Assembly: GCA_031283145.1 (NCBI GenBank)
Contig: JAITCJ010000018.1
Span: 1-7,923, forward strand
Origin: Holophagales bacterium
GTDB lineage: Bacteria > Acidobacteriota > Holophagae > Holophagales > Holophagaceae
Direction: 5' to 3'
Length of the DNA stretch: 7,923 bases
Shown here: positions 1 to 5,608 of the stretch, piece after piece
Layout: each line of letters begins with the position of its first letter
How positions within the stretch are numbered: position 1 is the first letter of the stretch
Position numbers and translations under genes: made by a program
Notes under the pieces: model-generated
What the model saw: only the letters and a program-made list of their open reading frames with translations
What the model was told of the DNA's origin: nothing
The model's database searches: none

Positions 1-117
1 GCAAAAGAAGCTGAAAATAATCCTGAATCCATGCGCCAGTCCCCCGTCAAAGCCCCCATTGGCCGCTTGGACGAAACCACAGCCGCGAGAAAACCTGTTT
101 TGAAATGGACCAGCTAA
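1..117 (+). CDS. C-terminal end of an unrecognised protein (5' truncated)
   Basis: The first forward frame is open from the window edge to a TAA at 115-117, giving the last 38 residues of a protein whose start lies outside. The tail is hydrophilic and rich in Lys, Arg, Glu, Pro and Ala, and ends in KPVLKWTS. It has no membrane segment and no motif I can name. It looks like a disordered C-terminal extension, but function cannot be inferred from this much. The downstream bases hold a short hairpin (153-173) without a T-run, so no clear terminator follows. The frame could also be open by chance, since only 39 codons are visible. Confidence 0.45.
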   Translation, partial: AKEAENNPESMRQSPVKAPIGRLDETTAARKPVLKWTS

Positions 118-127
118 AGACGCGGAT

Positions 128-208
128 ATACCAGTATGCGCAAAATAGCTTTAAGCTACTAATTTAGTGGCTTATGACCTGTAATACCGTTTGATTGTAA
201 CTCGACAT
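128..208. repeat. Degraded palindrome, related to the 48-bp ATACCAA hairpin family
   Basis: Bases 181-208 match the loop plus right arm of the 48-bp hairpin at 4613-4660 at 21 of 28 positions by eye. A possible left arm starts with ATACCAGTATGC at 128-139. Between the two lies a small separate hairpin, AAGCTACT / AGTGGCTT at 153-173, with one G-T pair and a 5-base loop. The right-arm match is the firm part. Reading 128-208 as one element opened by a nested hairpin is an inference. Confidence 0.4.
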
Positions 209-240
209 AGCAGTTCAACTACGAAAAGTTGAACTGCTAT
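207..240. repeat. Perfect 14-bp stem hairpin with ACGAAA loop
   Basis: Left arm 207-220 (ATAGCAGTTCAACT) is exactly complementary to right arm 227-240, with loop ACGAAA at 221-226. Its right end runs into the first bases of repeat copy A, sharing the TAT of its terminal TATAG. No T-run follows, so it does not look like a standard intrinsic terminator. A comparable hairpin at 4740-4780 abuts the other end of copy C. Confidence 0.75.
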
Positions 241-400
241 AGCCAATCAACTTTTAAACTACCCTGTTAATTCAAGTGGGAGGCACTTCGTTTCAAGGCT
301 GCGCCTTCGTTACGTGAGCCGCCGACAGGCGGTGAGCGGAACGGTAGCGCAGACGAAAACCACAGAGCAACGTACCGTTTTAAAGTTGTTTCACTGTATA
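238..400. repeat. Copy A of a ~163-bp inverted-repeat element
   Basis: This copy aligns end to end with 1314-1475 and with the two halves of 4352-4737. It opens with TATAGCCAATCAACTTTTAAA and closes with TTTTAAAGTTGTTTCACTGTA, forming imperfect terminal inverted repeats of about 20 bp. Internally CTGCGC (299-304) pairs with GCGCAG (347-352), CGTT pairs with AACG, and CCGCC-GACA-GGCGG caps the stem. AACGGTA (340-346) is also complementary to TACCGTT further on, as an alternative pairing. No open reading frame is conserved among copies. Size, inverted ends and lack of a gene fit a MITE-like or structured-RNA repeat. It has moderate divergence from copy B, mostly in its left half. Confidence 0.85.
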
Positions 401-420
401 TATGCGTAGTGTCTGTGAAG

Positions 421-896
421 GCAGGGTATTTGAACACAAGTTAAAAAAAATTAATTAGGCGGCCTTAGTTGTTTTTCTTAGCAAAGCCGCGCTAAATCTG
501 GATTTGAGCGACTTTATACATGCGGAAAACAAAGTTATTGAAAAATACAAAAACCTTGAAACCCAGATAAAATAAATCTCCTTGGCATGGGCGATCGTCA
601 AGATCAAAAACAAAATAATTGATTTGTGCAGTTGCCCTTAAGCCCGCAAACTTGATACTGTTTCTGACGCCGATGAATTCAGAGCGTCAGCCGCGCATGG
701 CGCGGCGGACGACAGCGCCGACTCAGAAGCCAAAAATTTTGCTGCCGCCGCAAGACTGACGGCTGTAACCCAAATTACGGCAAAAAACGGCGAGCCGACA
801 ACGCTGGCGTCCATAGCGCGATTGCGTTGCTATAAGTCTCAAGTGTCTTACAAAATTGAACAACACCCTGAACAGTGCTTGAAAACAGGTGATTTT
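421..896 (+). pseudogene. Gene-free stretch with a possibly decayed coding frame
   Basis: There is no intact gene with a ribosome site here. One forward frame, the same frame as the gene starting at 897, is open from 459 to 896 except for TAA codons at 573 and 639. The first segment (459-572) reads like protein, with a Lys/Glu-rich helix-like end (VIEKYKNLETQIK). The last segment (642-896) is Ala/Asp/Ser-rich with no start codon other than a TTG at 822. Persistence of one frame suggests the remnant of a longer gene, possibly once joined to 897-1385. Chance cannot be excluded, and I recognise no family. Confidence 0.3.
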
Positions 897-1385
897 ATGA
901 CAAAAACAATTACACTCCCGCCGCTCCCGCCTGTGCCAGTCGCGCCAATGGATGAGAACGCGAAGTGGGAAATAGTGAGCCTATTGAAGTCTTTAGACAA
1001 AAATGAGCTGTGGCGCCTGGAATTACAGGACTTTGTAAAACAGTGCTACGCGCGCGTATGGATTGGCATCTGCCTGGATCACAGCGTTCAGCCCCCACAC
1101 GCCGCTTCGCGTACCACCATTCTGTATAAAGAGATGCTTCCCCTGCTGGCAAGCGCCGCCGTATCGGTAGGATTGCACAACAAATACGACATCAAAAATT
1201 GGCACGGCCCCCAGGCGGCGCTTTTGGCCTGCCAGCTATGGAGAAACGCGATGGCGGATCAAGAGCGGAACCAGCAACGATCAGCGCCGCACGGAATAGT
1301 CGAATCAGAGGCATATAGCCAGTCAACTTTAAAATCATCCTGTTTATCCAAGTGGGAGGCACGGAGTGCCAAGGCTGCGCTGTAG
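897..1385 (+). CDS. Hypothetical protein whose C-terminus is encoded by a repeat element
   Basis: I do not recognise this 162-residue protein. The ATG at 897 is chosen because AGGTG (887-891) sits 5 bases upstream. A TTG at 822 extends the frame but lacks comparable support. The N-terminus is proline-rich (LPPLPPVPVAP), followed by a mixed, probably helical region with several Trp residues and no clear membrane segment or signal peptide. The natural protein appears to end around residue 139. From 1314 onward the codons lie inside repeat copy B, so the last ~23 residues (from about AYSQSTLK to the stop) come from the element and the original 3' end was probably lost or displaced. The Arg/Ala-rich tail and a decayed-looking upstream region suggest a gene in decline or an accessory or phage-derived gene. 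A new functional C-terminus is possible but unproven. Confidence 0.55.
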   Translation: MTKTITLPPLPPVPVAPMDENAKWEIVSLLKSLDKNELWRLELQDFVKQCYARVWIGICLDHSVQPPHAASRTTILYKEMLPLLASAAVSVGLHNKYDIKNWHGPQAALLACQLWRNAMADQERNQQRSAPHGIVESEAYSQSTLKSSCLSKWEARSAKAAL

Positions 1386-1475
1386 TGAAGTGAGCCGCCG
1401 ACAGGCGGTGAGCGGAACGGCAACGCAGACAAAAGGCACAGGGCAACGTACCGTTTTAAAGTTGTTTCACTATAG
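1314..1475. repeat. Copy B of the ~162-bp inverted-repeat element
   Basis: This is the cleanest copy. Both ends read TATAG-N5-CAACTTTAAAA inward, giving 16 of 21 matching terminal positions. Inner pairs are TCCTG with CAGGG, a small side hairpin GGCAC-GGA-GTGCC, CTGCG (1375-1379) with CGCAG (1424-1428), and CCGCC-GACA-GGCGG at the tip. Its left part overlaps the 3' end of the gene at 897-1385, and its right end lies about 25 bp upstream of the ribosome site of the gene at 1511. Terminal TATAG at each end is compatible with TA target-site use, but a duplicated target cannot be proven from one site. Confidence 0.88.
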
Positions 1476-1510
1476 TAGCTTTTGACAAGTCGTTTTGAAC
1501 GGAGTCAAAT

Positions 1511-1723
1511 ATGAATAAAGTAATCCTTTCACCTCAAAAAAAACGTCCCAACCCCTGGCATAAAATTGCTGTGGTCGCAGTCATAATGTCGCTTGTGACG
1601 TTTGTCCTTTTGGCTGCCCATGTATGGCTACTGCTTTGGCACGTTGGCCAGCACAAGTACCTGGAGCAACTGATATTGGACAGAACCGGCATGAGCGTGG
1701 TCTGTGGATGGCCAATCCTGTGA
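1511..1723 (+). CDS. Small single-pass membrane protein, unknown function
   Basis: This is a 70-residue protein with a good ribosome site, GGAG at 1501-1504, 6 bases before ATG. Residues 1-18 are basic (KK, KR, HK), then residues 19-43 form one strong hydrophobic segment (VVAVIMSLVTFVLLAAHVWLLLW), followed by a short polar tail ending VVCGWPIL. The positive N-terminus suggests an N-in, C-out topology. It is too short for most named families and I recognise none. It converges on the SPFH/flotillin gene with only 12 bp between stop codons, so a partnership with that membrane protein is conceivable but rests on position alone. The region between repeat copy B and its start shows no convincing promoter. 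Confidence 0.6.
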   Translation: MNKVILSPQKKRPNPWHKIAVVAVIMSLVTFVLLAAHVWLLLWHVGQHKYLEQLILDRTGMSVVCGWPIL

Positions 1724-1735
1724 TTAATATAGTCC

Positions 1736-3304
1736 CTATTCTTCCACAGCGCTGTCACTTGGTTTTTTTTCAGCTATATTCCCCAAGTACTTAGGCAGCT
1801 CAATACCGGCCAGCTCCGCTACTTCATGGAGCGGCGGAAGGCTCTTTATCAAGCCGGACATAAACTGGCTGGTTGACGTGCCTCCATCTTTGCCGCCCGC
1901 GTTATCCCAAACAGTGACCTTGTCAATTTTAATATTGCGTATGGCCTCGACTTGCAGGCTGACAATCTGCTCAATCTTTTCTGTCATGAGCAGCGTAGCC
2001 GCCGCTTTCGCGTCGCCATTGCAACTGCTCACCAAGCTTCGGTAGCCGGAAGCCTTACTCTCCAAAACCTTTAGCAAGCCTTCGGCTTCAGCCTGGTACT
2101 TGAGCAGGACAGCGTCCGCCACACCTTTAGCTTCCCTGCGCGTTTTCTCGGCTTCAGCCTCTGACGCGATTTCTACCTTTCGCTTGTCAATTTCCTGCCG
2201 TACGATTTCATGGGCGTTTAAACGCTCCTGCTCCGCCCTGTACTGCGCTTTCTGTATTTCAACCTCGGCCTCGCGGCGGGCTACTTCGCCCCTCTTTAAC
2301 GCTTCCGCCTGCTGTACAGCCAGTTCGGCATTGGTCTTGGCTATATTCGCCAATGCCTGGTTCTCGCCTGTCACGGCGCTTGCTTCCTGGTGCTTAACAT
2401 AGACGCGCCTGTCGGCCTCTGCCTTTTTCTGCCCCTTTTCCGACTCGGCGGAGGCTTCCGCCTGCTGTACTGTCAGTCCAGCATTAGTCTTGGCTATATT
2501 CGCCAGAGCGTCATTTTCGCCGGCGACAGCGCTTGCTTCCTGATGTTTCACATAGACGCGCCTGTCGGCCTCCGCCTTTTTCTGCCCCTTTTCTGATTCG
2601 GCCGTATTTTCAGCAACTCGGATTTCTTTCACCTTTGTCGCCTCAGCCTGGCCAATGGCGCCGAATTTCTCCTGTTCGGCCACGTCAATTTTGGCCTGGT
2701 TGATGGCCTCGGCAGCGGCCTTTTTTCCAATGCTGTCTATATAGCCGGATTCATCGGTAATATCTGTGATGTTGACGTTTATAAGGTACAGACCAATCTT
2801 TTTAAGTTCAGGCTCTACGTTTTTGCGTATGGAACTAAGGAAGCTCTCGCGATCCTGATTGATCTGCTCAATGGTCAGCGAAGCCACTGTCAAACGAAGC
2901 TGGCCAAATATGATTTCTTTAGCCATTTCCTCTATCTGGCCGCCCGACAGATTCAAAAGGCGCTCTGCTGCCGACGTCATAATTTCCTGCTCCGTGCTGA
3001 TACCAACAGTGAATGTTGACGGCACGTTTATGCGTATATTCTGCATAGAAAGGGCTTTTTGCAGGGGAATGCTGATGGTCATCGGGCGGAGGCTCATGTA
3101 GGAGTAATCCTGTATCAAAGGCCAGACGAAAACGCCGCCGCCATGGATGCACTTTGCCGACTGCCCTGCGCCCACTTTGCCGAAAACCACAAGTATCCTG
3201 TCAGAAGGACACCGCTTATAGCGCGACGCCAGGAACATCATTGTTGTGAAAATTAAGACTACCAGGCCAATGATTGATAAGGCCCAAGCGTTGAGTGTGT
3301 ACAT
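1736..3304 (-). CDS. SPFH/band-7 (flotillin-like) membrane protein
   Basis: This is a 522-residue membrane scaffold of the flotillin/YqiK type; the family forms oligomers in membrane microdomains. ATG at 3304 is chosen because a perfect AGGAGG lies 4 bases upstream; an in-frame TTG at 3334 lacks this. Residues ~5-27 form one membrane segment (IIGLVVLIFTTMMFLA). Residues ~32-215 form the SPFH domain (DRILVVFGKVG, GGGVFVWPLIQD, VNITDITDESGYID). Residues ~215-420 are a long Ala/Glu/Lys/Gln-rich coiled coil typical of flotillins. Residues ~420-522 end with an acidic, Lys-rich tail. The coiled coil holds two near-identical 51-residue units in tandem (from AESEKGQKKAEADRRVYVKH). Total length is close to flotillin and YqiK homologues. 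No NfeD-type partner is visible. It is transcribed away from the DsrE-glutaredoxin pair, with back-to-back promoters. Confidence 0.9.
   Translation of the reverse strand: MYTLNAWALSIIGLVVLIFTTMMFLASRYKRCPSDRILVVFGKVGAGQSAKCIHGGGVFVWPLIQDYSYMSLRPMTISIPLQKALSMQNIRINVPSTFTVGISTEQEIMTSAAERLLNLSGGQIEEMAKEIIFGQLRLTVASLTIEQINQDRESFLSSIRKNVEPELKKIGLYLINVNITDITDESGYIDSIGKKAAAEAINQAKIDVAEQEKFGAIGQAEATKVKEIRVAENTAESEKGQKKAEADRRVYVKHQEASAVAGENDALANIAKTNAGLTVQQAEASAESEKGQKKAEADRRVYVKHQEASAVTGENQALANIAKTNAELAVQQAEALKRGEVARREAEVEIQKAQYRAEQERLNAHEIVRQEIDKRKVEIASEAEAEKTRREAKGVADAVLLKYQAEAEGLLKVLESKASGYRSLVSSCNGDAKAAATLLMTEKIEQIVSLQVEAIRNIKIDKVTVWDNAGGKDGGTSTSQFMSGLIKSLPPLHEVAELAGIELPKYLGNIAEKKPSDSAVEE
2301..2602 (-). 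repeat. Tandem duplication, 153-bp period, inside the flotillin-like gene
   Basis: Bases 2301-2449 and 2454-2602 are two copies of a ~149-bp block offset by exactly 153 bp (51 codons), so the reading frame is preserved. In the protein each unit starts AESEKGQKKAEAD and ends near VQQAEA. The copies differ at scattered positions, many of them silent in the protein. This indicates an in-frame duplication followed by some selection on the protein. It lengthens the coiled coil by 51 residues. Confidence 0.92.
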
Positions 3305-3325
3305 AACGCCTCCTGATTTCAATTC

Positions 3326-3347
3326 TATAGCCAATCAGCTTGAGAAA
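3326..3347. repeat. Possible solitary end of the ~163-bp repeat element
   Basis: TATAGCCAATCA at 3326-3337 matches the first 12 bases of repeat copy A exactly, and the next bases keep CTT and AAAC with gaps. No matching right end follows, so this would be a truncated copy. It lies just upstream of the AGGAGG of the flotillin-like gene. Twelve bases could be coincidental. Confidence 0.3.
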
Positions 3348-3416
3348 CCAATGCGAGCGGCAAGTATGGCGGTTCCATGTCAAAATTTGCGTTCCGCAGT
3401 ATTGATATGTAAGTTT

Positions 3417-3445
3417 TATATAATAAAAAAACAGCTATTTGACAA
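3417..3445 (-). promoter_or_regulatory. Candidate promoter of the flotillin-like gene
   Basis: On the minus strand TTGTCA (3445-3440) is followed after 17 bases by TATATA (3422-3417), matching sigma-70 consensus at 5 of 6 and 4 of 6 positions. A TATAAA overlaps it with longer spacing. The implied leader before ATG at 3304 is about 105 bases. This is a consensus reading only. Confidence 0.4.
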
Positions 3446-3467
3446 TAAACCCAACGTATCTTTATCC
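3439..3467 (+). promoter_or_regulatory. Candidate promoter of the dsrE-like/glutaredoxin pair
   Basis: A perfect TTGACA at 3439-3444 lies 17 bases before TTATCC (3462-3467), a poor -10 match. The -35 box overlaps the opposite-strand -35 of the flotillin-like gene. The low-quality -10 makes this weak or activator-dependent if real. Confidence 0.3.
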
Positions 3468-3535
3468 GTAATATTAAGATGTAGGTGTGTGTAGCCTACC
3501 CACATTAAACTGCGCAGCTAACTTTAGGAGGAAAC

Positions 3536-4018
3536 ATGCGGCAGCGAACGCTCTTATCCATTCTCACACCTGCACTTCTGGTGTTTTCAACCGGCTGTAT
3601 TTTTATAGCGTCGGACTCTAAAAAAACTAATTCTGTTGCACCTGCTATTTCGCTCAACGCAAATGGGAGTACTAATGTCACGCCGAGTTTGCTTGTCATT
3701 TGGAGCAGCGCCGATCGTGAAGTAGCCATGCAGACTTGCCTTACATACGTTGAGAACGCCGTTAAGAATAAATGGTTTAATGGCACTACTCTTATCGTAT
3801 GGGGGCCGTCCGTAAAATTGCTGGCAAATGATAGAGAATTACAGGCAAAAATTGAGCTGATCATTGACAGGGGCGCAAAAGTTCAGGCATGCGCTGAAAC
3901 CGCTTCTTCTTACGGCGTTGCCGACAAATTGAAAGAATTAGGGATAGACGTAAAGCCGATAGATATGCCGTTGACGGGCATACTAAAAACGGCCAACACA
4001 AGAGTAATAACTTTTTGA
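3536..4018 (+). CDS. DsrE-family protein with lipoprotein-type N-terminus
   Basis: This is a 160-residue protein. AGGAGG lies 5 bases before ATG. Residues 1-20 are a short basic start plus hydrophobic segment (LLSILTPALLVF) ending STGC, a lipobox-like site with Cys21 as the candidate lipidated residue; Ser instead of Leu at -3 makes it a weaker match. Residues ~51-160 form a DsrE/DsrF-like fold: LLVIWSSADREVA, then LIVWGPSVKLLAND, then RGAKVQACAETASSYGV with Cys119 in the usual conserved position, then LKELGIDVKPIDMPLTGIL. Family members bind or transfer sulfur or persulfide groups, or have unknown roles. Here the export signal would place it at the envelope, unlike cytoplasmic sulfur-relay DsrE/TusD proteins. 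The next gene starts 6 bases after the stop and encodes a glutaredoxin-like protein, pointing to a shared thiol function. Function is inferred; substrate is unknown. Confidence 0.75.
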   Translation: MRQRTLLSILTPALLVFSTGCIFIASDSKKTNSVAPAISLNANGSTNVTPSLLVIWSSADREVAMQTCLTYVENAVKNKWFNGTTLIVWGPSVKLLANDRELQAKIELIIDRGAKVQACAETASSYGVADKLKELGIDVKPIDMPLTGILKTANTRVITF

Positions 4019-4024
4019 TTTGCC

Positions 4025-4318
4025 ATGGATCTGCGGCGAGAATTGCAAAACAAAGAACTTCAAGTGTACACGGCCGCCTGGTGTCCCGATTGCCGTATTC
4101 TGGACAGATGGTGGGCCGCTAATGATATTCAGCATTCAAAAGTTGATATTGAAACAGCGGAAGGCGCTGCGGAAAAACTGGAACAAGAGACAGGCAAGCG
4201 AGCTATACCTTTCATACTTGTAAATGGCAAACGCTGGGTGCGTGGATACCATAGAGAACTGCCATCAAGGTTTGACGCGGATATTTTGATTAAAGAGTTG
4301 CTGGAAGATGGAGATTAG
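4025..4318 (+). CDS. Glutaredoxin-like protein with CPDC active site
   Basis: This is a 97-residue glutaredoxin/thioredoxin-fold protein. Residues 13-23 read QVYTAAWCPDC, a beta strand leading into a CxxC centre (Cys20, Cys23) with Pro-Asp between. IPF (61-63) gives the cis-proline that faces the active site, followed by ILVNGKRWVRGYH, the usual strand and turn. The length matches small glutaredoxins, and no signal peptide is visible, so it should act in the cytoplasm. Such proteins reduce disulfides or glutathione or other thiol adducts. It starts 6 bases after the DsrE-like stop with no good ribosome site (TTGATTTGCC precedes ATG), so translation probably depends on coupling to the upstream gene. 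Being cytoplasmic while its partner appears exported makes a direct exchange between them uncertain. Confidence 0.82.
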   Translation: MDLRRELQNKELQVYTAAWCPDCRILDRWWAANDIQHSKVDIETAEGAAEKLEQETGKRAIPFILVNGKRWVRGYHRELPSRFDADILIKELLEDGD

Positions 4319-4442
4319 AGTCTGTTGACGTCAGCGTTGCGCCTGCGGTTATATAGCCAGTCAACTTTAAAATCATCCTGTTTTCCAAGTGGTAGGCACG
4401 GAGTGCCAAGGCTGTGCCTTCGTTACGTGAGCCGCCGACAGG

Positions 4443-4672
4443 AATGGAGGCAAATCGCCGTTGGCACTGGCGTTGCGGGGCAACGACAGTGCCTTACGGC
4501 GATTGATACCAAGTCGCGTTCAATTGACATTGAACGCTAAAGCGCCAAAGTTTTTGAAAAACAGGGAAACCCTGATTTTTCAAAAACTTGCGGGCGGGGA
4601 TTGCTCGCCGCCATACCAACTTGCAATCAAACGTAATGCCGTTTAATTGCAAGTTGGTATGACTCCATTAAA
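4443..4672. mobile_element. ~230-bp cluster of palindromes nested in repeat copy C
   Basis: The insert is bounded by AATGGAG (4443-4449) and its complement CTCCATT (4663-4669). Inside are successive hairpins. 4453-4504: arms of 9, 7 and 5 pairs interrupted by single mismatches or a bulge. 4516-4537: GCGTTCAAT with its complement, 4-base loop. 4548-4589: 14-bp AT-rich stem, a bulged A, then CAGGG-AAA-CCCTG. 4593-4609: GGCGGG with CTCGCC including one G-T. 4613-4660: long stem described separately. No start codon with a ribosome site or transposase motif is present. This may be a non-autonomous element or a stack of small palindromic elements inserted one next to another. Confidence 0.7.
4613..4660. 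repeat. 48-bp ATACCAA hairpin, copy 1
   Basis: Left arm 4613-4633 (ATACCAACTTGCAATC then AAACG) pairs with right arm 4640-4660, with one C-A mismatch and a 6-base loop TAATGC. It has the same length and the same ATACCAA start as the palindrome at 5608-5655, with about 36 of 48 identical bases by eye. Confidence 0.85.
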
Positions 4673-4739
4673 AGCGGAACGGTAGCGCAGACTAAAGCCA
4701 CAGGGCAACGTATCGTTTTAAAGTTGTTTCACTATAGAT

Positions 4740-4780
4740 GTTCTATATCAAAATCATGGGACGAAATTTTGATATAGAAC
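4740..4780. repeat. Perfect 15-bp stem hairpin abutting copy C
   Basis: GTTCTATATCAAAAT (4740-4754) is exactly complementary to 4766-4780, with an 11-base loop ending GGACGAA. It begins 2 bases after the end of repeat copy C. The following bases are not a T-run, so it is not a standard terminator for the glutaredoxin gene. Like the hairpin at 207-240 it sits at the outer edge of a copy and has ACGAA in the loop. Confidence 0.75.
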
Positions 4781-4852
4781 TACTCTAAAAAGTAAAGAAC
4801 TGACCGCATTGATGCTGTAAGTTTTTTGTTATATTTATTAGGGAGGCCGCGA

Positions 4853-5608
4853 ATGTCAAATCAGCCCAAACAATCGCTCTATGGTGAATCCGATGCCGGT
4901 GGCGATGAACAGGTTAAGTCATTGAGTTTAGCAGATCAGATTTCCGGCGTGTTTTCAGAACCTGTGGAGCTGTTTAAGCGTTTATCCAAAAAGCCTCAAT
5001 GGGTTGGGGCAATGTTGTTATTGACTGCGCTTGCCTTGGCTTTTACCATCGCCTGGGTCGCTAGAGTTGACACACTTGAGTTTATAACCTTGCAGTTTGA
5101 ACGTGCCCAGCTTCAACTGTCCGTCGATCAACTTGATCGTGCCATTGAAATGCAAGCCAAACTTATGCCGGCCTTTACTGTGCTTGGAAGCCTGATTGGA
5201 ACTCCCATCGTTATTTTCTTTAGCGGGCTGATTTACTGGGCTGTTGGTCTGATTTCCAAAGAAGACCTGCAGTGGACACCAACCTATTTTCATGGTCTTG
5301 TGGTTGCTTCTATACCCACGCTTGCGACTGTCCCGTACACGCTGTTGGGAACTTTGATGGCGCTTCTGAAACCCGTTGGGACTCTGAGATCCGATCAATT
5401 AGTCCCGTCGTCGCTTGGATTCTGGATACAGCCGGATAACCCCAAGTTATCAATTCTCTTTAGCTCGCTGGATTTGTTTTTACTCATTCAATACGTGATG
5501 ATTTATTTTGCCGCGAAGTACGCTCTGCGCGCTAAAACCTGGGGCGCTGTTCTTTGTGTGATTCTGTCATTGCTGACGCTTTGTATTAGCGTTTTGCTTG
5601 CAAAGTGA
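4853..5608 (+). CDS. YIP1-family integral membrane protein
   Basis: This is a 251-residue multi-pass membrane protein. GGGAGG (4841-4846) lies 6 bases before ATG at 4853; an upstream in-frame TTG at 4826 is not needed. Residues 1-25 are polar, then a SLADQISGVFSEPVELFKRLSKKPQW stretch leads into the first membrane segment; a short 'Ff..P...F..l...p.w' lead is typical of bacterial YIP1-domain proteins. Predicted membrane segments are ~51-71, 106-134, 147-171, 202-222 and 230-249. The segment at 75-105 is an amphipathic, Gln/Leu-rich loop. Eukaryotic Yip1 proteins act in vesicle traffic; the bacterial role is unknown. It ends directly in a 48-bp palindrome and converges on the kinase gene, so no operon partner is evident. 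The family call rests on the topology and the N-terminal pattern. Confidence 0.65.
   Translation: MSNQPKQSLYGESDAGGDEQVKSLSLADQISGVFSEPVELFKRLSKKPQWVGAMLLLTALALAFTIAWVARVDTLEFITLQFERAQLQLSVDQLDRAIEMQAKLMPAFTVLGSLIGTPIVIFFSGLIYWAVGLISKEDLQWTPTYFHGLVVASIPTLATVPYTLLGTLMALLKPVGTLRSDQLVPSSLGFWIQPDNPKLSILFSSLDLFLLIQYVMIYFAAKYALRAKTWGAVLCVILSLLTLCISVLLAK

Larger units (their letters stand above)
4352..4737. repeat. Copy C of the inverted-repeat element, split by a hairpin insertion
   Basis: The left part (4352-4442) and right part (4673-4737) match copies A and B, from TATAGCCAGTCAACTTTAAAA to TTTTAAAGTTGTTTCACTATAG. Between them, the five bases CGGTG seen in other copies are replaced by about 230 bp of foreign palindromic sequence (4443-4672). 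The outer stem is retained despite a change: CTGTGC here against CTGCGC in A, still pairing with GCGCAG through a G-T pair. The 4319-4852 interval has no supported gene and consists mostly of this element and the hairpin at 4740-4780. Confidence 0.85.

Noticed and set aside
910..1446. Minus-strand open frames over the 897-1385 gene
   Set aside because: They mirror the forward frame, lack ribosome sites and give Arg/Ser/Pro-rich translations without motifs.
1482..1510. TTGACA at 1482-1487 as promoter of the small membrane protein gene
   Set aside because: A -10 box at normal spacing would fall on the ribosome site and start codon, and none is visible.
4325..4646. Open frames of 61-71 codons in the 4319-4852 gap
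   Set aside because: They lie wholly in repeat copy C and its hairpin insert, have no ribosome site, and their composition follows the palindromes.
4443..4672. CRISPR array
   Set aside because: The hairpins differ in sequence and there are no equal-length direct repeats with spacers.
4809..4835. TTGATG / TATATT as promoter of the YIP1-family gene
   Set aside because: Spacing is only 15 bases and the start would fall on the ribosome site.
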